A DNA stretch of 64,000 nucleotides from Acetomicrobium hydrogeniformans ATCC BAA-1850. GTDB taxonomy: Bacteria; Synergistota; Synergistia; Synergistales; Acetomicrobiaceae. Made by a program: the position numbers and the translations under genes. Shown piece after piece: positions 50,908-60,864 of this stretch. Each line of letters starts with the position of its first letter. The stretch's first letter is position 1. Location of the stretch: contig NZ_ACJX03000001.1 of assembly GCF_000160455.2 (NCBI RefSeq), positions 186,001 to 250,000 on the forward strand, read 5' to 3'. Under the pieces are notes generated by a model. It was not told the origin of the DNA. It saw nothing but the letters and a program-made list of their open reading frames with translations, and made no database searches.

Positions 50908-52782
50908 TTGAAGAGCTTAGGAGAGATGCTTTTAAGAAAGGAACCTTTCAGCGAGATTGTCATGGGAGATACTGCAATTGTGAGGGCTATGATAGAGGCA
51001 GGGGTAAGGGTTGCAACGTCCTATCCGGGTTCTCCCACTCCAGAAATCGCCGAGGCAATAGCCTCCGTACCTTTTGATCAACGCCCTTTCTACTTCGAAT
51101 TTTCGACGAACGAAAAGGTAGCGCTTGAGGTAGCCTTCGGAGCCAGCATAAACGGTCATTTATCATGTCCATTCTTTAAGAGTGTGGGCCTAAACGTTGC
51201 AGCCGATTCCTTCGTTCAACTTTCCATGATGGATCTTTTGGGCGGCATGGTGATAGTGCTGGGAGATGACCCCGGAGCCAACTCTTCTCAAAACGAGCAG
51301 GACAACAGACATCTTGCTCGCCTGGCTTATGTCCCCGTCTTTGAGCCCGCCACACCAAAGGAAGCATATAAAATGTTCTTGGAGGCAGCCGATCTGGCTA
51401 AGAAACACCACATGCCGATTATCGTAAGGCTTACTACCCACGTCTGCCACGCAAAGGAAAAAGTTGGTTTTGGGCACTGGGAGCCCCGGCCTTTGGACAA
51501 AACGTCACGTTTCGATCCTAAAACTAGCTGTTATATTCCCCTGACCGCGGCGACTGTATACCCCATGAAGCGAAGAGCTCTCCAAAACATAGATGCCGTC
51601 AAAAAATATGCTGAAGACTCGCCCTTCAACACTACCGTAGATAACAGCAATAAAGAAAGGGGTATTATAACGGTAGGCCTGCCATTTTTATCGCTAATGG
51701 ACACACTTCAGTTTGCCGAAAGCAAACCAGATGTGTTAAAACTTGGCATGGTATATCCTCTGCCGGAAAAAACCATTGTCGATTTCATGGCCTCCCACGA
51801 AGAAGTAAAAATACTTGAAGAACTGGATAATTTCATAGAACTTGAAATCAAAAGCCTTGCCTTCGATCATGGACTGAAGACGAAAATTTTAGGCAAAAAA
51901 GACGCAGAAGATTGGATAGGCGAATATGTACCCGAAAAGGTCTATCAGGTTATGAAAAAAACATGGAATGACCTGCTTCCGGAGACGGACTTTTCTCCCA
52001 AAGGCGTTTTGCCTTCGCCGAGGCCTCCTCAGCTTTGCCCCGGATGCGGACACAGATCCGCCTTTTACGCGGTAAAACGGGCTTTAAAGGGCACCGACAT
52101 AACTGTTGCCGACATAGGCTGTCATACCCTGGGTTACCTTGAGCCTCACGAAATGGGGCAGGTCCTCTTGTGTATGGGACATTCTACGGGCACGGGATCG
52201 GGCCTTTCTTTGTTCAACGACGAACGGAAGGTAGTGGCTTTTATAGGTGACTCAACCCTTTTTCATGCCGGACTACCGGGCATTATCAACGCAGTCTTCA
52301 ACCGCCACAATCTGACGCTCGTAATAATGGAAAACGGCACGACGGCAATGACGGGTCATCAGGATCATCCCGGATCGGGAAAGAACTTTAACGGCCCAAC
52401 AGACGCAATATCTATAAAGAAAATGCTTGAAGGACTTGGCGTCAACTCCGTCAGAGTTGTCGATGCTTACTCGCAGGAAAAACTCACCGAAGCCATCAAG
52501 GAAGCAGTTAGCGAAGAGGGCTTTTCCGTCGTCATAGCTACCCATCCTTGTATGCTTAAATTTACCAGAGAGCAACGCAGGAAGGGCAAAGGTGTGGAAA
52601 GACAGGTATCGGTTGACAAGGAAAAATGCGAACACATATATGAGTGTCTTAAGGCCTTTGCCTGCCCTACTTTTCAGCTCATGGACGACGGATCCGTAAT
52701 AACTTCCAAAGAGCTGTGTATAGGAGACGGCTCTTGTATTCAAACCTGCCCTGTCAGGGCAATAGGTTATCAGGATAAATAA
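50908..52782 (+). CDS. iorA: Indolepyruvate:ferredoxin oxidoreductase alpha subunit
   Basis: TPP enzyme that oxidatively decarboxylates aryl pyruvates from aromatic amino acid transamination, giving aryl-acetyl-CoA and reduced ferredoxin. About 624 residues: an N-terminal pyrimidine-binding domain (TSYPGSPTPEIAEAI), the TPP-binding domain (LCPGCGHRSAF near residue 375; GDSTLFHAGLPGIINA near residue 445) and a C-terminal ferredoxin part with CIGDGSCIQTCP. Its first cysteine group is unusual (CEHIYECLKAFACP), so the number of clusters may be reduced. TTG 50908 after GTGAGG is the preferred start; a GTG at 50899 is possible. Confidence 0.95.
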   Translation: MKSLGEMLLRKEPFSEIVMGDTAIVRAMIEAGVRVATSYPGSPTPEIAEAIASVPFDQRPFYFEFSTNEKVALEVAFGASINGHLSCPFFKSVGLNVAADSFVQLSMMDLLGGMVIVLGDDPGANSSQNEQDNRHLARLAYVPVFEPATPKEAYKMFLEAADLAKKHHMPIIVRLTTHVCHAKEKVGFGHWEPRPLDKTSRFDPKTSCYIPLTAATVYPMKRRALQNIDAVKKYAEDSPFNTTVDNSNKERGIITVGLPFLSLMDTLQFAESKPDVLKLGMVYPLPEKTIVDFMASHEEVKILEELDNFIELEIKSLAFDHGLKTKILGKKDAEDWIGEYVPEKVYQVMKKTWNDLLPETDFSPKGVLPSPRPPQLCPGCGHRSAFYAVKRALKGTDITVADIGCHTLGYLEPHEMGQVLLCMGHSTGTGSGLSLFNDERKVVAFIGDSTLFHAGLPGIINAVFNRHNLTLVIMENGTTAMTGHQDHPGSGKNFNGPTDAISIKKMLEGLGVNSVRVVDAYSQEKLTEAIKEAVSEEGFSVVIATHPCMLKFTREQRRKGKGVERQVSVDKEKCEHIYECLKAFACPTFQLMDDGSVITSKELCIGDGSCIQTCPVRAIGYQDK

Positions 52783-52810
52783 GGCTTCCCGAAGGAACGG
52801 AGGGGTTAAA

Positions 52811-53383
52811 ATGAAGCTAGATATTTTCGTGATCGGCGTTGGCGGCCAGGGAATAGGATTGCTTAGCGAAACCATTATACGCGCCGCAGATCATGCTGGT
52901 CTGACCGTAAAAGGAGTCGACACTCACGGATTGGCCCAACGCGGCGGAATGGTAACTTCTCACATTAGAATAGGAGAGGATGCATTTTCTCCTTTGATAA
53001 TGCCGGGGCTGGCCGATATGGTCTTGGCCCTTGAAATTCACGAAGCCTTAAGAGGGCTGAACACATATCTCAAAGATAAAGGTACTTTAGTTTATTACAG
53101 CGTATCACTGCAACCTCTGAACGTACGGCTTGGCGAAGAAAAACCCGTTACTATCGACGATATAAGCAGGGAATGCAAGAAGCGATCTGTCAAAGAATAC
53201 GCCGTTTCAAGGGAAGTGCCCGACCCTCGAATGCAAAACATAGCGATACTCGGAACCCTGGCAAGGGAAAGGCTGATCGATTCGGTCGAACCAAGACACT
53301 ACGAAATGGCCTTAGAGGACCTGTTGTCCGGGAAGGTTCTCGAATTGAACTTAAACCTTTTTCGTTCAATTTTAGCAGATTAA
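52811..53383 (+). CDS. iorB: Indolepyruvate:ferredoxin oxidoreductase beta subunit
   Basis: A 190-residue gamma-type 2-oxoacid:acceptor oxidoreductase subunit that completes IorA. The N-terminal VIGVGGQGIGLLSETI (near residue 6) and GVDTHGLAQRGGMVTSHIRIG (near residue 37) are family signatures. ATG is preceded by GGAGGGG. It follows iorA by 28 bases and ends before a strong terminator. Confidence 0.95.
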   Translation: MKLDIFVIGVGGQGIGLLSETIIRAADHAGLTVKGVDTHGLAQRGGMVTSHIRIGEDAFSPLIMPGLADMVLALEIHEALRGLNTYLKDKGTLVYYSVSLQPLNVRLGEEKPVTIDDISRECKKRSVKEYAVSREVPDPRMQNIAILGTLARERLIDSVEPRHYEMALEDLLSGKVLELNLNLFRSILAD

Positions 53384-53420
53384 TTCTTCTTATCATATAA
53401 CTAACTAACTTCCTATAATA

Positions 53421-53471
53421 AAAATAGCAGAGAGGACAACCTTTATTAAAGAAAGTCCTCTCTGCTATTTT
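53421..53471. terminator. Bidirectional intrinsic terminator
   Basis: A 17-base perfect stem (AAAATAGCAGAGAGGAC and its complement) with a 17-base loop between convergent iorB and the SurA-like gene. The A/T outer ends supply U-tracts both ways. Confidence 0.9.
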
Positions 53472-53503
53472 CAAAAGAACAGTTTCAGTTTTCAAAGATT
53501 ATA

Positions 53504-54670
53504 TTATTGCTGCTGAGCCTCTTCCTTGGCATCGGTCTCTGTCTGCTCCGCCGTTTGGCTTTCTGCCTGATTTTCGGACTGGCCTTCTTCTACGACCTCT
53601 GCTCCAACATCGCTGTCTTGGCCACCCTCTTCTTCCGCCGAAGGTTGTGCAGGTTCTTCGACCTTTGGCGCCTCAAATACGGAAGAGTCGACTATCTCAA
53701 CGTTAGCCCTATCTACCAAACCCTGCAAATACTCCTGACGTTGCGCTTGGGCTTTCTGCTGGCTTAAAGCAAGTTTAATATTTTCTTTAACCTCATCATA
53801 TGGGATCTTTTCCTGTTTTTGGTATCCTTTGACCAAATAGATACCAAACTGCTCCTCATCAAGCTGGATTGGTCGGCTAAGCTCGCCTTCTTTTAGCTCC
53901 TTCAGAGGGAGCAACTCTTCCTGGGCTTCCAAAGTCGTCATTGGCAACAGTAAAGGCTTATCATAGGAAGTGCTGTGCAAGGCTTTATCGCCATACTGAC
54001 TCATCACATCATCCCATGTCTGTCCACTCGCAAGGGCATCCCTGACTCCTTGAGCTGTTTTTTCGTCGGAAAAAATGGCGAAGTTCACCCACAATCCTTC
54101 GGGGCGCACGAAGTAGTCGTCGCCTCTGGCCTCATAAAACTCCTGCATTTCTTCCTCGGTAACCGTATCGTCCGTTTTTACCGCCGTCTGCAATAGCTTC
54201 TGCTGAGCCAGCTGCCTTCTTAGTTCTTTTTTAAGATCTTCCTCTTTGATGTTATATGCGCTTAAATAATCCTGGTAGGCTTCCTTTGTCGGAAACTGGG
54301 AAATTATCCTATCCATGGCCACGTTTATCTCATCATCTGTGACTTCGATCTTGTTCTCCTTGACTTCCTTATCCAACTCCATATCTAAGACTATTTGGTC
54401 CAAAACGTGTTTTCTCAAAATATAATACTGACTCTGAGGTAAGTTGCTTATCCCCATCTGGTCCATTAATTGCCTAACACCCATATCTATCTGAGAAAGC
54501 ATGATGTTGGTTCCATTGGCTTTGGCCACCACTTTATCCTTTTCCGTAGTAGCGGAAGAATCTCCTCTTCTGGAGTAAATGCCATATCCTGCAAATATGG
54601 AAATAACGAATGCTACTGCGACTGCGATCATGATTACCTTAGTTCTCGTTCGAAGCGCCTTTAAAATCAT
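53504..54670 (-). CDS. SurA-like membrane-anchored peptidyl-prolyl isomerase/chaperone
   Basis: A 388-residue extracytoplasmic folding factor. Residues about 10-33 form an uncleaved signal anchor (VIMIAVAVAFVISIFAGYGIY). Residues about 45-180 are a SurA N-like helical chaperone domain and about 185-300 a parvulin (PpiC) domain (TAQGVRDALASGQTWDDVMSQYG). The tail after residue 335 is low-complexity, rich in Glu, Gln and Ser. The parvulin domain looks degenerate at the usual catalytic His and Cys/Asp positions, so it may be mainly a chaperone. GAAAGGGGAAGG precedes the ATG. Confidence 0.85.
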   Translation of the reverse strand: MILKALRTRTKVIMIAVAVAFVISIFAGYGIYSRRGDSSATTEKDKVVAKANGTNIMLSQIDMGVRQLMDQMGISNLPQSQYYILRKHVLDQIVLDMELDKEVKENKIEVTDDEINVAMDRIISQFPTKEAYQDYLSAYNIKEEDLKKELRRQLAQQKLLQTAVKTDDTVTEEEMQEFYEARGDDYFVRPEGLWVNFAIFSDEKTAQGVRDALASGQTWDDVMSQYGDKALHSTSYDKPLLLPMTTLEAQEELLPLKELKEGELSRPIQLDEEQFGIYLVKGYQKQEKIPYDEVKENIKLALSQQKAQAQRQEYLQGLVDRANVEIVDSSVFEAPKVEEPAQPSAEEEGGQDSDVGAEVVEEGQSENQAESQTAEQTETDAKEEAQQQ

Positions 54671-54821
54671 TACAACCTTCCCCTTTCATTATTGTTCCCA
54701 AAAATCATTCACATATTTTCTATACACATAACAGCACATAGTATATATCACAACAGTTATTTTAACAAAATCAGTATATCTCCGTATATAATAGAGGCAT
54801 CGGACAAAGAGGTGATACTTT

Positions 54822-56306
54822 TTGAGCATTTTAACGAGAGGTAGCGAGCTGACGCTAAATGCGATACCGCTATTCATCAAGCTTCGCAGGCTCAGTTTAA
54901 GGAGTTATAAAACCATACCCGAGGACGAAGTCTACGATATAAAAAACAGATTTGAACACCTGGGGCCTTCGTTCATCAAGCTCGGCCAAATGTTGAGCTG
55001 TCATTACGACGTGCTGCCACCCATTATAGCAGAAGCTTTATCCCATCTGTTGGACGAGTTACCCCCCTCTCCTTCGCCAAAGGTGTTTAAGCTCATCCAG
55101 GACGAGCTGGGAGACAAGTTGGATGAGATATCCTTTTGGGATCCCCAACCCATTGGCGCTGCCAGCTTGGCACAGGTTCATAAATGCGACCTCAAGGACG
55201 GACGGGTTGCTGCGATGAAGATCTTAAGACCAGATGTCGAGCAGCGCATCGAAGAAGATATAAAAATAATGCGCTTTTTGGTCAAGAGACTCCCCGACTC
55301 TCAATCATTCCCCATCGATCTGAAGGATACAGTTGATGAATTCTCAAGCAACATCATCAAGGAATTGGACCTTCTCAGGGAACTGGCATGCATGAGAAAA
55401 TACGGCGAAGGGCTGCCTGCCGAATGGGAAGTAAAAGTCCCAAAGGGATACGCCGGGTTATGCACCAAAAATATACTCACCATGTCGTTTCACAACGGCC
55501 AGAGGCTCGATAGGGCCGTGCCTCATTTGTCACGTTTCAGGCGTCACCATATGGCTCTTTCTCTGGCAAAGACCTACTTATATAAATTTCTAAAAGAGGG
55601 GCTCGTTCATACGGATCCTCATTTTGGAAACATATTGGTGGATGAAGACGAGCATCTGGTGCTTTTGGATTACGGCGCCACTACCTTTTTATCAGAGAAG
55701 ATAAGACATAAATCCATGTTGCTCTTTTGGGGGTTGCTGCGCAGGGATATCAGCCTCGTCTACAGCAGCCTCGCGTCCCTTGGAGTAATTCAGGGTCAAT
55801 CGGATCCTTTGGCCATTGAAAACGAAATATACGACTTTCTCGAGGACTACCTGCACAGGCCCTTAGGACAGCTTTCCTTGCCCGACATGCTAAAAGACAT
55901 GATAGCCCAAAGCCCTATCTGGGGCATAAAGATACCAAAGCCCCTGTTATATCAGGTCAAGGCCCTATCGATGCTCGAGGGAACTCTCCACACGCTGGAT
56001 CCCGAAATTGGCTTTGAGGAGCTTTTAAACGAAAGTTTCCAGGAAGTCACCTCCATACTTCACCTTCAGCCAATCCTCTTCATGGAGCTTGGAAAGGAAA
56101 AAGTAAAACAAGCCCTATTCGACATTTCCATGACAACAACATCGACGAGCAGAAAACAGCAGGAGAAAAGAGGCGATACATCAGCTTTGGGCATGGCCTT
56201 CTTGCTGTCGATTTTCGGCATCGGCTTCATGGCTTTGCCACAGGGCGCTCACCCATATTGGTTTGCCCTTTGGCTGTTTGCCTCTCTTATTCTCGTCAGA
56301 AGGTAG
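54822..56306 (+). CDS. UbiB/ABC1-family atypical kinase
   Basis: A 494-residue member of the ABC1/UbiB/ADCK family. The family KxGQ motif is IKLGQMLS near residue 50, the ATP lysine is in AAMKILRPDV near residue 135, and the catalytic and metal motifs are HTDPHFGNIL near residue 265 and DYGATTF. Two hydrophobic helices at the C-terminus anchor it to the membrane. Related proteins support ubiquinone synthesis or lipid homeostasis. Since this organism looks strictly anaerobic, a lipid or isoprenoid role is more likely (inference). It starts with TTG at 54822 after AAAGAGGTG. Confidence 0.9.
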   Translation: MSILTRGSELTLNAIPLFIKLRRLSLRSYKTIPEDEVYDIKNRFEHLGPSFIKLGQMLSCHYDVLPPIIAEALSHLLDELPPSPSPKVFKLIQDELGDKLDEISFWDPQPIGAASLAQVHKCDLKDGRVAAMKILRPDVEQRIEEDIKIMRFLVKRLPDSQSFPIDLKDTVDEFSSNIIKELDLLRELACMRKYGEGLPAEWEVKVPKGYAGLCTKNILTMSFHNGQRLDRAVPHLSRFRRHHMALSLAKTYLYKFLKEGLVHTDPHFGNILVDEDEHLVLLDYGATTFLSEKIRHKSMLLFWGLLRRDISLVYSSLASLGVIQGQSDPLAIENEIYDFLEDYLHRPLGQLSLPDMLKDMIAQSPIWGIKIPKPLLYQVKALSMLEGTLHTLDPEIGFEELLNESFQEVTSILHLQPILFMELGKEKVKQALFDISMTTTSTSRKQQEKRGDTSALGMAFLLSIFGIGFMALPQGAHPYWFALWLFASLILVRR

Positions 56307-56316
56307 CGGCTGCGCT

Positions 56317-58887
56317 TCACACTTCGGCCAAAGTGCGGCCGCTCTTTAGGTTAACCTCCAGAGGCACCGAAAGCTCTACGGCGCTTTCCATGCTCTCTTT
56401 AAGGATCCCGGAAACAACTTCCTCATCCTTTGCGGAACACTCACAAATGAGTGAGTCATGAATTTGCAATATTAGCGCAGCATCAATATTTTCTCTTTGT
56501 AGGGCCTCGTCCAAGCGTATCATGGCGATCTTCGTTATGTCGGCGGCCGTGCTTTGAATTGGGGTATTAATAGCGACCCTTTTCAAAGCTGCCGTGCTGT
56601 TTCCCACTACTGTAGTAACCTCGTTCAGTGGTCTTCTTCTTCCAAAAAGCGAGAGGGTATAACCTCTCTTTCTCGCCTCCTCATAGCTTTTTTCAATGTA
56701 ATCTCCCACTTTAGGAAAGGCAGAAAAGTACCTATCTATAATTGTTTTGGCCTCTTCTCTGCCTATATTTAACCTCGATGCAAGGCCATAGGGAGTCATC
56801 CCGTACAGCAATCCGAAGTTTATCATTTTCGCCATTCTCCTAAGTTCGGGGGAAACCTTTTCCGTATCCACACCAAATATCCATGCTGCCGTCTCTGCAT
56901 GAATATCTCTACCCCTCTCAAAGGCTTCGCATAGCTTTTTGTCTCCTGAAATGTGCGCCAGAACGCGCAACTCTATCTGTGAATAATCGGCAGCGATAAA
57001 TATGCCGTCCCTTCGATCCGGTACAAACGCCTCCTTTAATTTCATTGCCCAGTCACCGTAGGCAGGGAGGTTTTGAAGGTTTGGATCTCGGCTGCTCAAC
57101 CGCCCGGTACCGGTGCTCGTATGCTCAAATGTGGTATGCACCTTGCCGGTCTTGGGATCGATGGCGTCGATCAAGGGCTGTACAAATCCGGTAAGCATCT
57201 TAGTAAGCTCCCTGTGATCCAGGAGAAGTTTTGCCACCAATGCCTCGGGCCTATCCAATCGACTTAACTCCTCAAGAACGGTAACATCGGTCGAATATCC
57301 CGTTTTAGTCTTCTTTATGACAGGTAATCCCAGGTGATCGAAAAGCAGCCAGCCAACCTGCTTGGGCGAGTTTAGGTTTACCTTGTAACCGGCCGCCATG
57401 TCTATGGAGGCCTTTACGTCATCGAGCGTTCTCTCCAGCTCTTGCTTTACCTTCCAAAGATGGTCCAGGTCGAGGCGTATTCCCTTTCTCTCCATCCTTG
57501 AAAGGACAACCGACAGAGGTATATCGATTCGATACATGAGGCCATGCAATGCTTCGTCCATCTCTGAAGATATCTTCCCGTACAGGTCAAAAAGGGACAA
57601 AGCCTCTTTATCCAGGCCTTCTTCGCTTTTCAGCATCTTTTTTATTTCGGCCAAACCTTCTTTGGATGACGATTTGTCGGGATGAAGCAAATAATAAGCT
57701 ATTTTGCCGTCCCATACCTTGTCCTTTTCAAAGGGTGCTTTCTTAATTGAAGTTGTAAACTCCTTGAACCCCCAGATCAGGATTTCTTTTTCCCTTAATT
57801 TTTCGACCAAAGCATCGTAATCGTCATCGCCTTTGGGCTCTAACAAATAAAAAGACCCTTCCCTTTCGGCTAAGACGCATCGTGAAAGGGCAAAGGACTG
57901 AGGATAACGACCCCTGCCTTCAAAGGCTAAGGCTACGATTTTACTCCAATCTTGGCTTTCCTCAGTGTTGGGCGTCTTTTCGCCCTCTCCCGCTTTAGAG
58001 CGAGTTTCCCTGGAATCGACATCCTTTACTCTCAGGCCAAGCCTTTCGGGTATCTGCTTAAAGCCAAGCCTTTGAAATATACCAATCAGTGCTTCATTGT
58101 TTCTTTCTCCTCCGCCTTTAAATTCATCGGGGCTTATACACAAGGTATCACGCAGGCGAATGAGCTCTCTCCATTGGAACAGTTCGTCCTTTTTATCCTT
58201 CAGGCTCGATGCAATTTTTTGGGGCAGTTCGTTTATGTGCTCATATAAATTTTCCAAACTGCCATATTGTTGTATTAATGCCGAGGCCCTTTTGGACCCA
58301 ATGCCGGGAATGCCGGGAATGTTATCCACTTTATCTCCTATCAAAGAGAGATAATCGGGAAAGGAAGAGGGAGGAAAACCAAACTCCTCTTCAAAGGTTT
58401 TTTCATCATATACCTTGAAAGTAGAAACGCCCTTTATGGGTCTCATGACTTTGACATCAGCCCTTATCAACTGGAGCATGTCCTTATCGGCCGTCAGCAC
58501 TAAAGCGCTGCCCTTTCCCTCCAAAATACGAACGACAGAGGCTATTGCATCGTCTGCCTCAACGCCCTCAATCTCTATGACGGGATAACCGAGGTATTTC
58601 ATTATTTCCTTTATGAGGAGCAATTGCGACTTAAACTCCTCAGGAGTCGGAGGCCTTCCTTCCTTGTATTCTTTGTATGCTTCATGCCTGAATGTCTCGC
58701 CTTTTGCATCGAAAAAGACAATGACTTGATCTGGGTTTTCATCGTTTATTATCTTAAGCAGCATATTTAAAAATCCTAATATTGCATTGGTGGGCATCCC
58801 ATCGGGCGCGTTAAGTTCCGGCAAGGCATAGAAGGCTCTGAAGGCCAAGGCATGTCCATCCACTAAAAGTATCCTTTCTTCCTTCAA
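56317..58887 (-). CDS. polA: DNA polymerase I with inactive proofreading domain
   Basis: About 856 residues. The N-terminal 5'-3' nuclease (LLVDGHALAFRAFYALP; GVEADDAIAS; LTADKDMLQL) and the C-terminal polymerase (DYSQIELRVLAHISGD; MAKMINFGLLYGM; LQIHDSLICE) are intact. The middle 3'-5' exonuclease domain (about residues 300-470) has lost the DxE metal motif (ALAFEGRGRYPQ where FDTET is expected). It should fill gaps and remove primers without proofreading, as in Thermus and many others. TTG 58887 after AGGGAG is preferred; a longer in-frame start at 58935 is unlikely. Confidence 0.95.
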   Translation of the reverse strand: MKEERILLVDGHALAFRAFYALPELNAPDGMPTNAILGFLNMLLKIINDENPDQVIVFFDAKGETFRHEAYKEYKEGRPPTPEEFKSQLLLIKEIMKYLGYPVIEIEGVEADDAIASVVRILEGKGSALVLTADKDMLQLIRADVKVMRPIKGVSTFKVYDEKTFEEEFGFPPSSFPDYLSLIGDKVDNIPGIPGIGSKRASALIQQYGSLENLYEHINELPQKIASSLKDKKDELFQWRELIRLRDTLCISPDEFKGGGERNNEALIGIFQRLGFKQIPERLGLRVKDVDSRETRSKAGEGEKTPNTEESQDWSKIVALAFEGRGRYPQSFALSRCVLAEREGSFYLLEPKGDDDYDALVEKLREKEILIWGFKEFTTSIKKAPFEKDKVWDGKIAYYLLHPDKSSSKEGLAEIKKMLKSEEGLDKEALSLFDLYGKISSEMDEALHGLMYRIDIPLSVVLSRMERKGIRLDLDHLWKVKQELERTLDDVKASIDMAAGYKVNLNSPKQVGWLLFDHLGLPVIKKTKTGYSTDVTVLEELSRLDRPEALVAKLLLDHRELTKMLTGFVQPLIDAIDPKTGKVHTTFEHTSTGTGRLSSRDPNLQNLPAYGDWAMKLKEAFVPDRRDGIFIAADYSQIELRVLAHISGDKKLCEAFERGRDIHAETAAWIFGVDTEKVSPELRRMAKMINFGLLYGMTPYGLASRLNIGREEAKTIIDRYFSAFPKVGDYIEKSYEEARKRGYTLSLFGRRRPLNEVTTVVGNSTAALKRVAINTPIQSTAADITKIAMIRLDEALQRENIDAALILQIHDSLICECSAKDEEVVSGILKESMESAVELSVPLEVNLKSGRTLAEV

Positions 58888-59049
58888 AAAGCGACATCTC
58901 CCTTTTAGTTTTTGATACAATTGTAATATATGCAACAGCCGATGACAAAGGCAGATTTTTGTACCATCTTCAAGTCTAAAAATGCCATAATGTTTATTGA
59001 ATGCTACAATATCACATTACTCGTTACTCTTGATTAGGAGGTATTATTC

Positions 59050-60369
59050 ATGGACGGAGTCAGAGTTCGCTTCGCCCCGAGTCCAACGGGAAATCTTCAT
59101 ATTGGAGGTGCCCATACGGCACTTTTTAATTGGCTTTGGGCAAGGCACATGGGCGGTAAATTTGTGCTTCGCATAGAAGATTCGGACAGAGAAAGGTCAA
59201 CCCTGGAATATGAGGAAAGCATATATTCCGGCCTTGAATGGCTTGGCTTGCTGTGGGACGAAGGCCCCAGAGCCGGTGGTCCTTATGGTCCCTACCGTCA
59301 ATCCGAAAGGCTTGAGATATATAGGGAATATGCCGGCAAGCTGGTGGATAGGGGGCTCGCCTATCGCGAAGGCGAAGCCATTATATTCAGGGTCGTTCCC
59401 GGCGAGATAGTGTCCTTCGATGATATAGTTTACGGACATATTGAGGTTAAAAGCGAGACCTTAAAGGACATAGTAATGATAAAAAGCGACGGAATGCCAA
59501 CTTATAATTATGCCGTTGTCATAGACGACTACACTATGTCCATAACCCACGTCATAAGAGGGGAGGACCACATCGCCAATACGCCTAAGCAAATATTGCT
59601 TTATAAGGCCCTGGGTTTCGAGCTCCCGCAATTTGCACATCTGCCAATGATTCTTGGAAAAGACAAAAAGAAACTTTCTAAAAGGCACGGAGCCACCAAC
59701 GTGCTTGAATATAAAGATATGGGCTTTTTGCCAGAAGCGTTATTTAACTTCCTTGCTTTGCTGGGATGGTCACCGGGAGATGACCGCGAGATCTTTACCA
59801 TAGAAGAAGCCGTCGAGTTGTTTGACATCAAAGATGTAAACAAAAGGGCAGCGGTATTCGATATGGACAAATTGCGCCACATCAATCAAGAACATATCAA
59901 GCGAATGAATCCCGACAAACGTCTGGAAGCCGTCAAGCCATTCTGGGAAGATTTGGGACTGCCTTATCACAACCATAGCTCCGATTATCTGGCCAAGGTC
60001 TTAGGTATAATGGAAGGAAGGGGACAAACCTTAAAGGAGCTGGCAGAATATACTGATTATTTCTTGACCTTCGAGCCCGTTAAAGAAAGGGTCGATCGCG
60101 AATACGCTGCAACTTCTAAGGAGGTGTTGGGTCCCTTTTGTGAGGATATGATAAAACTATCCCAGTGGGAAACAAAGGCTTTGGAAGATTTCGCTCGAGA
60201 GTGGAGCAACAAAAAAGAGGTGCCTTTAAAAAAGATAGCCATGCCGTTGAGAATCCTTCTGACGGGCACCAAGGTTAGCCCGGGAATTTTCGAAGTTATC
60301 GAACTTCTTGGAAAGGACGAGACGATAAAAAGGCTTTCCCACTGGGGCATACTCAACGTATCCGAATAA
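59050..60369 (+). CDS. gltX: Glutamyl-tRNA synthetase (compact form)
   Basis: Charges tRNA-Glu; class I synthetase with FAPSPTGNLHIGGAHTALFN (HIGH region, residues 8-27) and KKLSKRHGAT (KMSKS region, near residue 218). At 439 residues it is 30-50 shorter than usual. The deletion lies after LAYREGEAII near residue 115, where most enzymes carry the zinc-binding or helical insertion with CFCT. No cysteine pair remains there. A second gltX elsewhere is possible, since many bacteria carry two with different specificities. A strong AGGAGG precedes the ATG. Confidence 0.95.
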   Translation: MDGVRVRFAPSPTGNLHIGGAHTALFNWLWARHMGGKFVLRIEDSDRERSTLEYEESIYSGLEWLGLLWDEGPRAGGPYGPYRQSERLEIYREYAGKLVDRGLAYREGEAIIFRVVPGEIVSFDDIVYGHIEVKSETLKDIVMIKSDGMPTYNYAVVIDDYTMSITHVIRGEDHIANTPKQILLYKALGFELPQFAHLPMILGKDKKKLSKRHGATNVLEYKDMGFLPEALFNFLALLGWSPGDDREIFTIEEAVELFDIKDVNKRAAVFDMDKLRHINQEHIKRMNPDKRLEAVKPFWEDLGLPYHNHSSDYLAKVLGIMEGRGQTLKELAEYTDYFLTFEPVKERVDREYAATSKEVLGPFCEDMIKLSQWETKALEDFAREWSNKKEVPLKKIAMPLRILLTGTKVSPGIFEVIELLGKDETIKRLSHWGILNVSE

Positions 60370-60390
60370 GTTTTCAAACTAAACTTTGAA

Positions 60391-60435
60391 AAAAGGGCCC
60401 GAGCATTTTAATCATAAGCCGCTCGGGCCCTTTTT
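60391..60435. terminator. Bidirectional intrinsic terminator
   Basis: Stem AAAAGGGCCCGAGC / GCTCGGGCCCTTTT between convergent gltX and the hydrogenase operon; T-runs at both ends. Confidence 0.93.
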
Positions 60436-60447
60436 GTATTCGTATTT

Positions 60448-60852
60448 CTAATTATTCCCCACCACAACCTGTTCTTTTCTATTATAGGAGGCCAGTAAGA
60501 ACTCGTTGCTCATCGACAGACACTGTACAGGGCATATCTCGGTACATTGAGCACAGAAACAACATCGGTCAACATGTACCATAATTTTCTTTTCCTCCGT
60601 TATATAGGATATAGCATTGGCGGGACATACCCTTACGCACAATCTGCAGCCGATGCACTTATCTTTATCGTATGCTATCCTTCCCCTGAAGCCCTCGGGC
60701 GTTGGCACCGGTGGGTTAAGCTTTGCCTCGCCCGATTTAACCCTTTTCAAGACAGCCAACAGGTGATCCGGTATGTGCGCCAGCGGAAACAAATTGGTAA
60801 AGGGTTTTTTGAAGAATTGCTTGATGTTGATAAATAACATTTTATTTATCAT
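60448..60852 (-). CDS. mbhN: Hydrogenase ferredoxin-like subunit (MbhN/EchF/NuoI type)
   Basis: A 134-residue polyferredoxin subunit with two 4Fe-4S motifs, [12 protein letters not shown] near residue 65 and [12 protein letters not shown] near residue 98. In complex I-related hydrogenases it passes electrons from ferredoxin to the small subunit. It is the last gene of the operon, separated from gltX by a bidirectional terminator. AGGAGGGG precedes the ATG. Confidence 0.92.
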   Translation of the reverse strand: MINKMLFINIKQFFKKPFTNLFPLAHIPDHLLAVLKRVKSGEAKLNPPVPTPEGFRGRIAYDKDKCIGCRLCVRVCPANAISYITEEKKIMVHVDRCCFCAQCTEICPVQCLSMSNEFLLASYNRKEQVVVGNN

Positions 60853-60864
60853 TTTGTGCCCCTC

